DNA of 45,471 nt from an uncultured Flammeovirgaceae bacterium. GTDB lineage: Bacteria > Bacteroidota > Bacteroidia > Cytophagales > Cyclobacteriaceae. The notes below the pieces were generated by a model, which worked only from the letters and a program-made list of their open reading frames with translations, ran no database searches and was not told the origin of the DNA. Where the stretch lies: contig CAKZYA010000071.1 in the NCBI GenBank assembly GCA_937883755.1, positions 1-45,471 of the forward strand, given 5' to 3'. This document shows positions 8,374 through 15,766 of the stretch, in pieces; position 1 is the stretch's first letter, and the number at the start of each line of letters is the position of its first letter. A program made the position numbers and the translations under genes.

Positions 8374-9178
8374 AAAAAATAGATTACGGACTAAGTACGG
8401 TTCTTGGGCAGTAGTCACCGGTGCGTCTTCGGGCATTGGTCAAGAGCTAGCGATCCGCTTGGCTGAATCGGGTTTGAACCTGGTGATTCACGGTCGCGAT
8501 TCGCAGAGGCTTAGCAAGCTTCAACAAAAATTATCTTCCCAGTACGGAGTAGAGATCAATACAGTAGCAGTTGACTTGTCTGAATCTACGGGAATCGATC
8601 AGGTAATTGCGATGGCTCAGGGTTTAGACGTCGGACTGCTGATAGCTTCGGCTGGTTTTGGTACTTCAGGTCTGATGCTTAATAATTCTATTCACGAAGA
8701 AACCAATATGCTGCGGGTAAACTGCGAATCATTGTTAGTGCTGACCCATCACTTCAGCCAGTATTTTGCCCAACAGAAAAGAGGTGGCATCATTCTAATG
8801 AGTTCTATAGTTGGCTTTCAAGGCGTACCCTTTGCTGCCAACTATGCTGCAACTAAAGCCTACGTACAATCATTAGCCGAAGCATTAGCATTAGAGTTGA
8901 AACCCTACGGCGTAGACGTACTAGCAGCGGCACCTGGTCCAGTAACCAGTGGGTTTGGCAAACGTGCTAACATGAAAATGGATATGACCTTAACTCCGGC
9001 TCAGATTGGTGTACCTATTCTTAAGGCATTGGGCAGAAAAGATACGGTTTTGCCGGGGTTTCTTACTAAATTCCTGGTCTATTCATTGCGTACTGTTCCT
9101 AGGTGGGGTAAAGTCAGAATTATGAAACAGGTAATGGGAGGGATGACCCAGCGTGGAATGACTAAGTATCGGACATAG
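8354..9178 (+). CDS. Short-chain dehydrogenase/reductase (SDR)
   Basis: This 274-residue classical SDR uses NAD(P)H to reduce or oxidise a carbonyl/alcohol substrate. The cofactor loop TGASSGIG is near residues 22-29. The usual NNAG is replaced by ASAG, a variation found in this subgroup. The catalytic Ser-Tyr-Lys is present (MSSIVGF, then NYAATKAY). The HGRD segment after the second strand has an Arg that favours NADP(H). The start ATG overlaps the membrane-protein gene by 20 bases. Substrate is unknown; the SRPBCC partner suggests a hydrophobic ligand. Confidence 0.9.
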   Translation: MKLSKSEKNRLRTKYGSWAVVTGASSGIGQELAIRLAESGLNLVIHGRDSQRLSKLQQKLSSQYGVEINTVAVDLSESTGIDQVIAMAQGLDVGLLIASAGFGTSGLMLNNSIHEETNMLRVNCESLLVLTHHFSQYFAQQKRGGIILMSSIVGFQGVPFAANYAATKAYVQSLAEALALELKPYGVDVLAAAPGPVTSGFGKRANMKMDMTLTPAQIGVPILKALGRKDTVLPGFLTKFLVYSLRTVPRWGKVRIMKQVMGGMTQRGMTKYRT

Positions 9179-9184
9179 TCTCGT

Positions 9185-9221
9185 AAAAATAAAAGACCAG
9201 CACACCAAGGATGCACTGGTC
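9185..9221 (-). terminator. Rho-independent terminator for the 60-residue gene
   Basis: On the minus strand a 10-bp stem (two G-U pairs, 7-base loop, 9195-9221) is followed by TTTTATTTTT (9194-9185). It sits just past the stop codon of the minus-strand gene at 9263 and could also block plus-strand read-through from the SDR gene. Confidence 0.75.
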
Positions 9222-9226
9222 AGATT

Positions 9227-9244
9227 AGTAAGCAAAAGTATTAA
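9227..9244 (+). repeat. 18-bp intergenic repeat, copy 1
   Basis: The sequence AGTAAGCAAAAGTATTAA occurs here and, identically and in the same orientation, at 11955-11972. Both copies lie 49-73 bases past the stop of a plus-strand gene. Confidence 0.7.
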
Positions 9245-9262
9245 CGTAACTATTATCCAGGA

Positions 9263-9445
9263 TTATTTTACCATACTTACCGGCATGAACTGCTCTCTTC
9301 GGTGGCTGTTCCATTGCTGAAGGGTTTGTGCTTCACTAGGCGAGAGCCGGGCTAGCGCTTTGCGGTATTCCCGTTCGTACAACTCTCGGCTAAAGCTCAC
9401 CTTCTCCAGAATGAGCTTAGTGTAAGCTAACATGCTCGGTTTCAT
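9263..9445 (-). CDS. Conserved small protein, 60 residues
   Basis: This short protein begins MKPSMLAYTKLILEKVSF, followed by an amphipathic, Arg/Glu-rich helix (RELYEREYRKALARLSPSE) and a basic end. I recall similar very short Cytophagales proteins beginning MKPS-x-L-x-YTK-x-ILEKVSFD, which supports it as real, but it has no assigned function. A good terminator on its own strand (9185-9221) and its isolation in a gap add support. A role as a small regulator or RNA-binding protein is possible but nothing shows it. Confidence 0.65.
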   Translation of the reverse strand: MKPSMLAYTKLILEKVSFSRELYEREYRKALARLSPSEAQTLQQWNSHRREQFMPVSMVK

Positions 9446-9640
9446 AGGCTTTAATTTTTAGGTTATATCTTATCTAAAGTAAAAATGGTCGCCGAAAAGG
9501 CATATTCCACCGACGTATTCGTCCAACTGACATATCTGCCAAGCGGTTTATTTGTCGATATCGGGGTACATTTGCCGGAGGGGCATTTTGAAGCTTTTCC
9601 TCAGACTTATGCGACTTTGTAACGACCTCTCTCAAAAATA

Positions 9641-9689
9641 GTATCATGATAGTTATTATTTAGTAATTAATAGTAATACTATCATATAC
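9641..9689. other. AT-rich dyad in the 9446-9762 gap
   Basis: GTAT-c-ATGATAGT (9641-9653) pairs with ACTATCAT-ATAC (9678-9689), a 12-bp inverted repeat with one bulged base and a 24-base AT-rich centre. It is the only clear structure in the 317-base gap at 9446-9762, which has no supported gene. It could be an operator or promoter region for the acetyltransferase gene at 9763. Confidence 0.4.
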
Positions 9690-9762
9690 GGAAGCTAATA
9701 TACAAAGTTTGGAATTTAAACACTAATTTTAGAAAATGTTTTTCAGGTAGTATTTTTACTGA

Positions 9763-10293
9763 ATGATTACCTATCGAGAAGCAAGTAAAGACGAAGCCAA
9801 AATTATTGCCCAGTTGCACACTAAAAGCTGGCAGCAACATTATCGGGGCATTCTTCATGACACTTATCTTGACCAGAATGTGTACGCTGATCGATTACAA
9901 GTATGGCAGCAACGTTTTCAGCACCCAAAGGAGACTCAGCATATTATAGTAGCTACCGATGCCGAAGAAGTTTGTGGTTTTGCCTGCACTTACGCTAAAG
10001 ATGACAATCAATACGGTGCTTTGCTGGATAATTTGCATGTATTGCCCAATTGGCAGGGTCGAAGCGTAGGTCGGAAGCTGATGCAGCTTACTGCTCAATG
10101 GGTACATCAGTACAATACTACCTCTGGTTTGTATTTGTGGGTGTACGAAGAAAATATTCCAGCCCGCGCTTTCTACGAGCGAATGGGGGGTACCGTAGCC
10201 GAAAAATCTATCGTAGAGAATCCTGGTGGAGGCACTGCTTCAGTATTACGGATTATCTGGCCCGACCCTTCGGTGATACTACCCTCTGAATAG
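9763..10293 (+). CDS. GNAT family N-acetyltransferase
   Basis: This 176-residue Gcn5-related acetyltransferase transfers an acetyl group from acetyl-CoA to an amine. Motif A, the CoA pyrophosphate-binding loop, reads LDNLHVLPNWQGRSVGRKLMQ (about 86-106; Q-G-R-S-V-G is the R/Q-x-x-G-x-G/A signature). Motif B reads GLYLWVYEENIPARAFYERMGG, with the usual Asn and the Tyr that acts as general acid. The acceptor substrate is unknown. It converges on the HD-domain gene with only 48 bases between stop codons. Confidence 0.9.
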   Translation: MITYREASKDEAKIIAQLHTKSWQQHYRGILHDTYLDQNVYADRLQVWQQRFQHPKETQHIIVATDAEEVCGFACTYAKDDNQYGALLDNLHVLPNWQGRSVGRKLMQLTAQWVHQYNTTSGLYLWVYEENIPARAFYERMGGTVAEKSIVENPGGGTASVLRIIWPDPSVILPSE

Positions 10294-10346
10294 GTAAAGT
10301 GTGCAGGGTTCAGGTATAGACAACCTTTTACCTTCCACCCTTTACC
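10293..10346. terminator. Hairpin spanning two convergent stop codons
   Basis: GGTAAAGTGTG (10293-10303) pairs with CACCCTTTACC (10336-10346), 10 of 11 bases. The left arm starts on the last base of the acetyltransferase stop codon and the right arm covers the stop codon of the HD gene. No T-run is present, so a two-way terminator or transcript-end protector is inferred. Confidence 0.4.
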
Positions 10347-11001
10347 CTTCAGAGTTCCACTCCCGGTAAAACTGTGCTAAGAAGTGCTCCATAAACCGAT
10401 GACGTTCTTCAGCCAACTGCTTTCCAGTTTCCGTATTCATCCGATCTTTTAGTAGCAATAGCTTTTCGTAAAAGTGATTGATGGTGGGCGATTTGCTGCT
10501 TTTATATTCTTCCTTACTCATGCTGAGGTTGGGAGGTACATCAGGGTCGTAGAGCAGGCGGTTACGAAACCCTCCGTAATGAAAAGTTCGGGCTATACCA
10601 ATAGCACCTAAGGCATCCAGGCGGTCAGCATCTTGCACTACGGCTAACTCAGGGGAATGAAAACCTTGCTCGAAGTTACCGCCTTTAAACGAAATATGCC
10701 GAACGATATTAGTAACATGCTCAACTACACTTTTATCAATTTGCTGACTTTCCAAAAATTGCTGAGCAGTGCGAGGTCCTATCTCTTCATCGCCCCCGTG
10801 AAATTTGGCATCAGCAATATCGTGTAGTAATGCAGCCAGTTCTACTACTAACTCGTCTACCTTCTCTTGTTGGGCAATTTGCAAAGTATTTTGCCAAACT
10901 CGGTAAGTGTGCCACCAGTCGTGCCCAGCTTCAGCCTCGGTTAGGGTAGCTTGCACAAAATTGACCGTTTTCTGAATAATGGACTGGGAAAATGTTACCA
11001 T
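10342..11001 (-). CDS. HD-domain phosphohydrolase (YedJ-like)
   Basis: This 219-residue metal-dependent phosphohydrolase is of the HD superfamily, subgroup YedJ/uncharacterised HD proteins. The metal ligands are visible in order: HDWWHTYRVW (about 28-37), ELAALLHDIADAKFHGGDEE (about 61-80, containing the HD pair), HISFKGG, and QDADRLDALGAIGIAR (about 128-143). The last motif is diagnostic for this subgroup. Relatives are thought to act on nucleotides or other phosphate esters in the cytoplasm, but a physiological substrate is not established. Length is normal. Confidence 0.88.
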   Translation of the reverse strand: MVTFSQSIIQKTVNFVQATLTEAEAGHDWWHTYRVWQNTLQIAQQEKVDELVVELAALLHDIADAKFHGGDEEIGPRTAQQFLESQQIDKSVVEHVTNIVRHISFKGGNFEQGFHSPELAVVQDADRLDALGAIGIARTFHYGGFRNRLLYDPDVPPNLSMSKEEYKSSKSPTINHFYEKLLLLKDRMNTETGKQLAEERHRFMEHFLAQFYREWNSEG

Positions 11002-11123
11002 AAATGAGAAGTTCAGTAGCTAAGGTAGCGAACATTTTTACGAAGAAATGAGACATTTCACAACGTTTTTACTAAATTGATTAGAAGGACATCTTTTACT
11101 CATCTTTTTTAATTTCACGTGCC

Positions 11124-11882
11124 ATGAATTTACACGATGTACTCATCAAAGAAGACCAAAAACGGCAGGGAGTAGTGAACGATCCCGCCCGGGAAGCCCA
11201 AGTACTGCTACAAGAGCAGGGAATGCAAGAAGAAAGAGCCATTCGGCAGCTAGGATTAAGCCGGAGTTTACACCAGGTGCATGATCCTAAGCAACGCTGG
11301 TTGAGGCATTGGTTACTCAATAAGGAATTTGATGGTGAAGTATATCATGTGGATGATATTAAGAAGGTATGCGTCAACTATCGGATGCGGATGTTGCCTA
11401 GCCGTTTATACCACGGACCTATTGATCCTGAGTTTGGTGTGAAGCTAAATCGTTTCCAGCAGGAGCATCGTCTTAGCCAAGAAGACCTGGAGTACGATTT
11501 TTATATTGTGGCTCCCGCCGAAACGTTTGATCTTGAGCAACGGCAACGTCCACTTATTGATCCATTGTTACTGTATAAAGTAGATCAGCAGCACTACAAA
11601 CTGGTGCATCAGTGGGGGGGGGATCTACATCCGTTACGGTACCTCCAATCTTGGCGACATCGTAACCTTACAAATATGACTATCTACTGGACAGTGGTAA
11701 CATTTCTAGTGACCATGCTCATGTTTGGCTTTTTAGCTGAATCTATGGCCAATGCATTTACTATTGCTTCGGTATTCACTTTTCTGGTAGGTTGGGGTTT
11801 TTATTCAACCTTACGTGATAATCTGGAAGAACAAAAACATCGATTTAGTAATTACAATTGGAACCAAAGCTGGACGTTCTGA
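11124..11882 (+). CDS. Conserved protein of unknown function with two C-terminal membrane segments
   Basis: I do not recognise a named family. The 252-residue protein starts with an N-terminal helical region rich in charged residues (about 1-60), followed by a soluble domain (about 65-175) with GEVYHVDDIKKVCVNYRMRMLPSRLYHGPIDPEF and a strand-rich part including LLYKVDQQHYKLVHQWGGDLHPLRYL. Two membrane segments (about 190-208 and 212-230) follow, then a short charged tail. The bulk of the protein probably faces the cytoplasm. It stands alone, followed by a strong terminator at 11993-12015. Confidence 0.75.
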   Translation: MNLHDVLIKEDQKRQGVVNDPAREAQVLLQEQGMQEERAIRQLGLSRSLHQVHDPKQRWLRHWLLNKEFDGEVYHVDDIKKVCVNYRMRMLPSRLYHGPIDPEFGVKLNRFQQEHRLSQEDLEYDFYIVAPAETFDLEQRQRPLIDPLLLYKVDQQHYKLVHQWGGDLHPLRYLQSWRHRNLTNMTIYWTVVTFLVTMLMFGFLAESMANAFTIASVFTFLVGWGFYSTLRDNLEEQKHRFSNYNWNQSWTF

Positions 11883-11954
11883 AAGTTTTCAGTTTTGAGT
11901 TCAAAGTGCGTGAACTTAACGCAAAATCAAGAACTCAAAACCTCTAATTTGTTA

Positions 11955-11972
11955 AGTAAGCAAAAGTATTAA
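11955..11972 (+). repeat. 18-bp intergenic repeat, copy 2
   Basis: Identical to 9227-9244. Here the repeat lies 73 bases after the stop codon of the membrane-protein gene and about 20 bases before the terminator stem, so it would be in the 3' untranslated region of that transcript. Confidence 0.7.
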
Positions 11973-11992
11973 GGCTACTCCCGTAGTAGTTT

Positions 11993-12015
11993 AAGGCGGA
12001 TTTTCCGCCTTTTTT
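11993..12015 (+). terminator. Rho-independent terminator
   Basis: A perfect 7-bp GC-rich stem, AAGGCGG (11993-11999) with CCGCCTT (12005-12011), has a 5-base loop and runs into TTTT. It ends transcription from the gene at 11124. Confidence 0.85.
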
Positions 12016-12090
12016 CATTCGATAGCTTTTGGAAGGCTATTTCTAAACAAAAGACTGGGTTTCTTGGTACAAAGAAGTAAAGACAATGCT

Positions 12091-12963
12091 ATGAAAGATA
12101 AGATTTGTGTGATTACCGGAGCTAACTCTGGTATTGGAAAAATTACGGCTCGGGAATTAGCCAAGCAAGGTTCCCACGTGGTAATGCTATGCCGTAATGA
12201 AGAGAAAGCTGAACAAGCGAAAGAAGAGATTCTACGGATCTGTGGTCACAGTCGAGTCGATATTATACTGGCTGATCTAGCTTCCATTGAGCAAATACGT
12301 TCAGCCGCTGAACGTGTTAATAAGGAGTACCCTAAGATTGATGTGCTAGTCAATAATGCGGGATTGATGACCGATAATAAGCGAAACACAACTGAAGATG
12401 GCTTCGAGATGACGTTTGGGGTGAATCATTTGGCTCCTTTCTTACTGACCCAACTATTGCTAGATAAAATAGTAGCCAGTGAACAAGGGAATATTATCAA
12501 TGTATCTTCGGAAGCCCACCGTTTTGCCAGTTTTGATTTGACTGATTTGCAGTACGAAAAGCGAAAGTACAATGGCCTAAAAGTCTACTGTTCTTCTAAG
12601 CTATGTAATATTCTATTTACTCGCGAGCTAGGTAAACGTTTACCTAAGCATGTAGTCACAAATGCTCTCCACCCCGGTGCAGTAGCCAGTAATTTTGGCT
12701 CTGGTGTATCCAGTTTCTTTGGTATCGTCTTCAAACTTGCTAAGCCTTTTATGATTAGTGCCGAAGAGGGAGCAGAGACCAGTATTTACCTTGCTACTAG
12801 CGATGAGGGTTGGACAGCTAGTGGAAAATACTTTAAGGAGAAAAAAGCAGTGAAACCTAATAAGGATGCTAGTAGTGATTATAACGCCCAGCGATTGTGG
12901 GAAGTGAGTGAAGAGTTGCTACAAGTAGAGTTTTTACCCAAGAAATCGGCGTCCTCAGCCTAG
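12091..12963 (+). CDS. SDR family oxidoreductase, retinol-dehydrogenase-like
   Basis: This classical short-chain dehydrogenase is closest in style to retinol dehydrogenase/WW-domain oxidoreductase-like SDRs. The cofactor loop TGANSGIGK opens the protein, NNAGLM is at about 97-102, and the catalytic Ser (NVSSEAHR) and YCSSK (Tyr and Lys) follow. The C-terminal part includes HPGAVASNFG, typical of this subgroup. I chose the ATG at 12091 because the longer frame would need a TTG at 12064 and adds residues ahead of the first strand. It begins after a strong terminator and so has its own promoter, which I could not place. Substrate is unknown. Confidence 0.9.
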   Translation: MKDKICVITGANSGIGKITARELAKQGSHVVMLCRNEEKAEQAKEEILRICGHSRVDIILADLASIEQIRSAAERVNKEYPKIDVLVNNAGLMTDNKRNTTEDGFEMTFGVNHLAPFLLTQLLLDKIVASEQGNIINVSSEAHRFASFDLTDLQYEKRKYNGLKVYCSSKLCNILFTRELGKRLPKHVVTNALHPGAVASNFGSGVSSFFGIVFKLAKPFMISAEEGAETSIYLATSDEGWTASGKYFKEKKAVKPNKDASSDYNAQRLWEVSEELLQVEFLPKKSASSA

Positions 12964-13011
12964 TCAATCCGATAAACATCTTACCGAACGCCTCCGTAAA
13001 CGGTATTGTTG

Positions 13012-13019
13012 TATCTTTG
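13012..13019 (+). promoter_or_regulatory. Candidate -7 element for ypdA
   Basis: TATCTTTG matches the Bacteroidota -7 consensus TAnnTTTG exactly. No good -33 TTG lies at the expected distance. Start of transcription near 13026 would place the whole 13027-13083 hairpin in the leader RNA. Confidence 0.5.
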
Positions 13020-13026
13020 CAGAATC

Positions 13027-13083
13027 AATGAGAGAGTGATAGAATGAGTGAATATTGTTTTATCAGTTATTCATTCTCTCATT
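13027..13083 (+). promoter_or_regulatory. Large leader hairpin upstream of ypdA
   Basis: AATGAGAGAGTGA (13027-13039) pairs with TCATTCTCTCATT (13071-13083) as a 13-bp stem with one G-U pair and a 31-base loop. The loop contains GAATGAGTGAATA, which could pair instead with the TTATTCATTC of the right arm, so two folds compete. It ends 20 bases before the start codon. No T-run follows, so it is more likely a translation or stability element than a terminator. Confidence 0.5.
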
Positions 13084-13103
13084 TACTTAAACTGACCTAA
13101 TGT

Positions 13104-14096
13104 ATGAAAATATACGATGTGCTTATTGTCGGAGCCGGGCCCTGCGGATTATCGTGCGGAATTGAAGCCCAACGACAAGGATTGACTTACGCAGTGTTGG
13201 ATAAAGGAAGTATTACTGAATCGATCCGGCGCTACCCAGTAGACATGACCTTTTTTTCCAGTGCGGATAATATTGCTATTGGTGATGTACCCTTTACTTC
13301 TTTGAATTTGCGTCCGAGTCGGGTGGAAGCTCTTAAGTACTACCGTAAGGTGGTAGATCACTTTCAATTGAATGTACATATCTTCACTGAGGTAGAAAAT
13401 ATTGAGCAAAGTGAAGGACTGTTTGTGCTGCAAACGAATCAGGGCACTTATCGGACGAAGAAAATAGTATTGGCAATTGGCTACTACGATATTCCGCGTG
13501 AACTAGGAGTCCCGGGTGAAGAGTTGTCGCATGTGATTCATTATTACGATGAGCCTTATCGTTACACAGGTACGAATGCGGTGGTAGTCGGAGGAGCTAA
13601 CTCAGCGGTAGAAACTGCGCTGGACTTATACCGCAATGGAGTAAACGTAACGCTAGTCCATATTTTTGAAGGAATTGACAAAACCGCCAAGTACTGGATC
13701 GTCCCTGACTTAGAAAACCGAATTAAGAAAGGTGAAGTGCAATCGTACTTCAACAGTGAAGTGACGGAAATCACGGAAAAAGAAGTAAAGATAAAGAACC
13801 TTCAAACTGGAGAAACCCAGTCCCTGCCCGCTGATTTTGTCTTTCTCATGATTGGTTACCATCCCGATGCTAAGTTTTTACGAAAAGTAGGCATCCGCCT
13901 GAACGGAGAAATGCTGATTCCTGAAATCAATTCGGATACTTTTGAAAGTAATGTTCCGGGCATATACCTAGGTGGCTCAGTGATTGGCGGTGAAGAAACC
14001 AAAAAAATCTTCATCGAAAACGGTAAGTTGCACGCCCGGCCTATCATGCAAGACATCAAGCAGAAGTTGTCTGAGCGCATGGCTTCTAATGCCTAA
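13104..14096 (+). CDS. ypdA: YpdA-type putative bacillithiol disulfide reductase
   Basis: This 330-residue FAD-dependent, NADPH-using pyridine nucleotide oxidoreductase is of the YpdA family, which reduces oxidised bacillithiol in thiol redox control. The N-terminal FAD motif is VGAGPCGLS, with the cysteine at position 14 that is the family's active-site residue. The NADPH motif is VVGGANSAVETALDLYRNG at about 160-178. The FAD C-terminal motif VPGIYLGGSVIGG is near residue 290. The protein lacks the CxxC of thioredoxin reductase. No bacillithiol biosynthesis gene is in view, so the thiol used is not shown. A hairpin-rich leader precedes it. Confidence 0.9.
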   Translation: MKIYDVLIVGAGPCGLSCGIEAQRQGLTYAVLDKGSITESIRRYPVDMTFFSSADNIAIGDVPFTSLNLRPSRVEALKYYRKVVDHFQLNVHIFTEVENIEQSEGLFVLQTNQGTYRTKKIVLAIGYYDIPRELGVPGEELSHVIHYYDEPYRYTGTNAVVVGGANSAVETALDLYRNGVNVTLVHIFEGIDKTAKYWIVPDLENRIKKGEVQSYFNSEVTEITEKEVKIKNLQTGETQSLPADFVFLMIGYHPDAKFLRKVGIRLNGEMLIPEINSDTFESNVPGIYLGGSVIGGEETKKIFIENGKLHARPIMQDIKQKLSERMASNA

Positions 14097-14130
14097 CTTA
14101 GTGTTGTTTTATTCAGGCGACTGTTGCGCA

Positions 14131-14146
14131 GTGTTAAAGTGTTAAT
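14131..14146 (+). repeat. Two units of an intergenic octamer repeat
   Basis: GTGTTAAA and GTGTTAAT lie in tandem between the convergent ypdA and SGNH-hydrolase genes. GTTAAAGTGTTA is shared exactly with 20767-20778 upstream of htpG. These match the octamer family of 3954 and 23045. Confidence 0.5.
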
Positions 14147-14181
14147 ATATTCAAGTACGATTGAGTATTTCTGAACACCTG

Positions 14182-15762
14182 CTACGGTGCGACTTCTACT
14201 GTGCTAAAAGGCGAAAGGTTTACCGGAGGAATACTTGCTCCGAAGTTCTCATTAATTACTCGAATTACTTCATTTGCTACAATTGCGTGACCCTTAGGGT
14301 TGGGGTGAATGCCATCGGTAGAAATGATGCCGTTGGGAGAGAAATCAGGTTGATAGTTAACACCGTCTAGTATTAGACCTCTGGTGCCATCAGCAGCAGA
14401 AATAGCATCTGCGCTCATCCCTAATAATGTAGCTTGTTCAGGAGTCAACCCCGCTATATCCGCAAATATTGGATTGATATCCAGCAGTGCGATTCTTCCG
14501 CCAGTGCTAGCGACAATTTGAGCAATAATAGCATTGAAGGTAGCCAGGCGGGTATTGGCCGTAATTTGTTCGTTCAGGGTCAGCACAAATTCATCGGTAG
14601 CTGGGTCTTGTAAACCATAAGGACCATTACCAAAATCCTGACCCAAGCGGGGAGCAATTGAAAATAGTAGTAGATCGTTAGCGATAGTCTGACGTAGTTT
14701 GGGAAGCGTGTTCGTATCTCCGTCAGTATTCACAATAATTGTTACTTCGCTCAAATCTTCATCAATCATTACAATGGGATTGCCCTCCCCGGCTGAGAAT
14801 GCGATCTTCCGTTGAGCTGCTTCTTCTGCCGTAATTACTTGCTGGGTTACAGCGGCATCTAAACCGCCGTTGTATTGCTGATAGGCAGCGTTTAATGCAT
14901 CAGCCGTTGCTTGGTCAAGCGGAAGCGGATTGAAGGCTACCGTCCGGTAAAATGGTAGTAGTGTAACCGGAGGAATAGTAATTGCGACTCCCTGAGCATC
15001 AGGAACTGCAAGCATCGCATTAATAACTGCGGTATAAGCTGCGGTGAAGTTATTAGTATTTGTAAGGGTGCTAGGGTTAGTAAGTTGAGCGGCGGGGTCA
15101 ATTTCCCCGTCGGGAGCTGAGCCTCCTGAGTTAGCCCACGCTAGAACATCATTTCCTCCTAGCCAGACAGTGAAGAATGAACCTTGTGCTGCTGCTGCCT
15201 GCTGAACGAGCGAGTTGGCAGAGGAAGCCGCAATACGGGCGAAAAACGGGTTGAATTGGCTGTAACCAGGAGTAACAGCATCGATTACCCGCATACCGGG
15301 AATACCGAAATTATTAAGTTGGCTAATATCACCAGAGTATGGTTCAATCGGCTCACCTACGGTAGGCACTGGGCCAGGAATGCTTAGATCAAGTAGAAAA
15401 CGACCCAGAACGGCATCGGGTGATTGAACCGAAACGTTCAAGCCATTGTCAGAATTGATGTCTGGTTGATTGAATGTACCTCCACCAACACCTTCAATCT
15501 GAAATTGCTGGGCGAGAATGTTAGGAAATGCATTTTGCTGGCCTTTGGTATACAAAGCAGCATCCATTAGCCCGGCGGTAAGTGAGTTACCTACTGCTAC
15601 GTATTTGCTAAAATCGGCTGAACCCGGATTGCCACTAAGCTCTACGTTAGGGGCTGGGTTATTCTCTAATCGCTCTTCAATTAGTTCATCTTCGGTATTA
15701 CAGGCAAAGAGGCTGATAAGTAGGCTGAAGCTTCCTACTAGAAAGTATCGTTTATTTATCAT
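14182..15762 (-). CDS. SGNH/GDSL-family hydrolase lipoprotein
   Basis: This is an outer-envelope lipoprotein (signal SLLISLFAC, Cys21) with an SGNH-hydrolase domain. The catalytic landmarks are block I at VAVGNSLTAGLMD (the classical GDS is GNS, with nucleophile Ser60), block III at WLGGNDVLAWA, and block V at DGIHPNPKGHAI (catalytic Asp and His). The 526-residue length is long for the family, with a large insertion between blocks III and V. The enzyme probably hydrolyses lipid or acyl esters at the cell surface. Its start lies 4 bases after the stop of the TonB-dependent receptor gene, so the pair is an operon; the receptor may import the product or a related ligand. Confidence 0.87.
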   Translation of the reverse strand: MINKRYFLVGSFSLLISLFACNTEDELIEERLENNPAPNVELSGNPGSADFSKYVAVGNSLTAGLMDAALYTKGQQNAFPNILAQQFQIEGVGGGTFNQPDINSDNGLNVSVQSPDAVLGRFLLDLSIPGPVPTVGEPIEPYSGDISQLNNFGIPGMRVIDAVTPGYSQFNPFFARIAASSANSLVQQAAAAQGSFFTVWLGGNDVLAWANSGGSAPDGEIDPAAQLTNPSTLTNTNNFTAAYTAVINAMLAVPDAQGVAITIPPVTLLPFYRTVAFNPLPLDQATADALNAAYQQYNGGLDAAVTQQVITAEEAAQRKIAFSAGEGNPIVMIDEDLSEVTIIVNTDGDTNTLPKLRQTIANDLLLFSIAPRLGQDFGNGPYGLQDPATDEFVLTLNEQITANTRLATFNAIIAQIVASTGGRIALLDINPIFADIAGLTPEQATLLGMSADAISAADGTRGLILDGVNYQPDFSPNGIISTDGIHPNPKGHAIVANEVIRVINENFGASIPPVNLSPFSTVEVAP

Positions 15763-15766
15763 GATC

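Noticed and set aside
12064-12090. Longer start for the second SDR gene at a TTG
   Set aside because: The ATG at 12091 begins exactly at the expected first strand, and the extra residues match nothing in the family.
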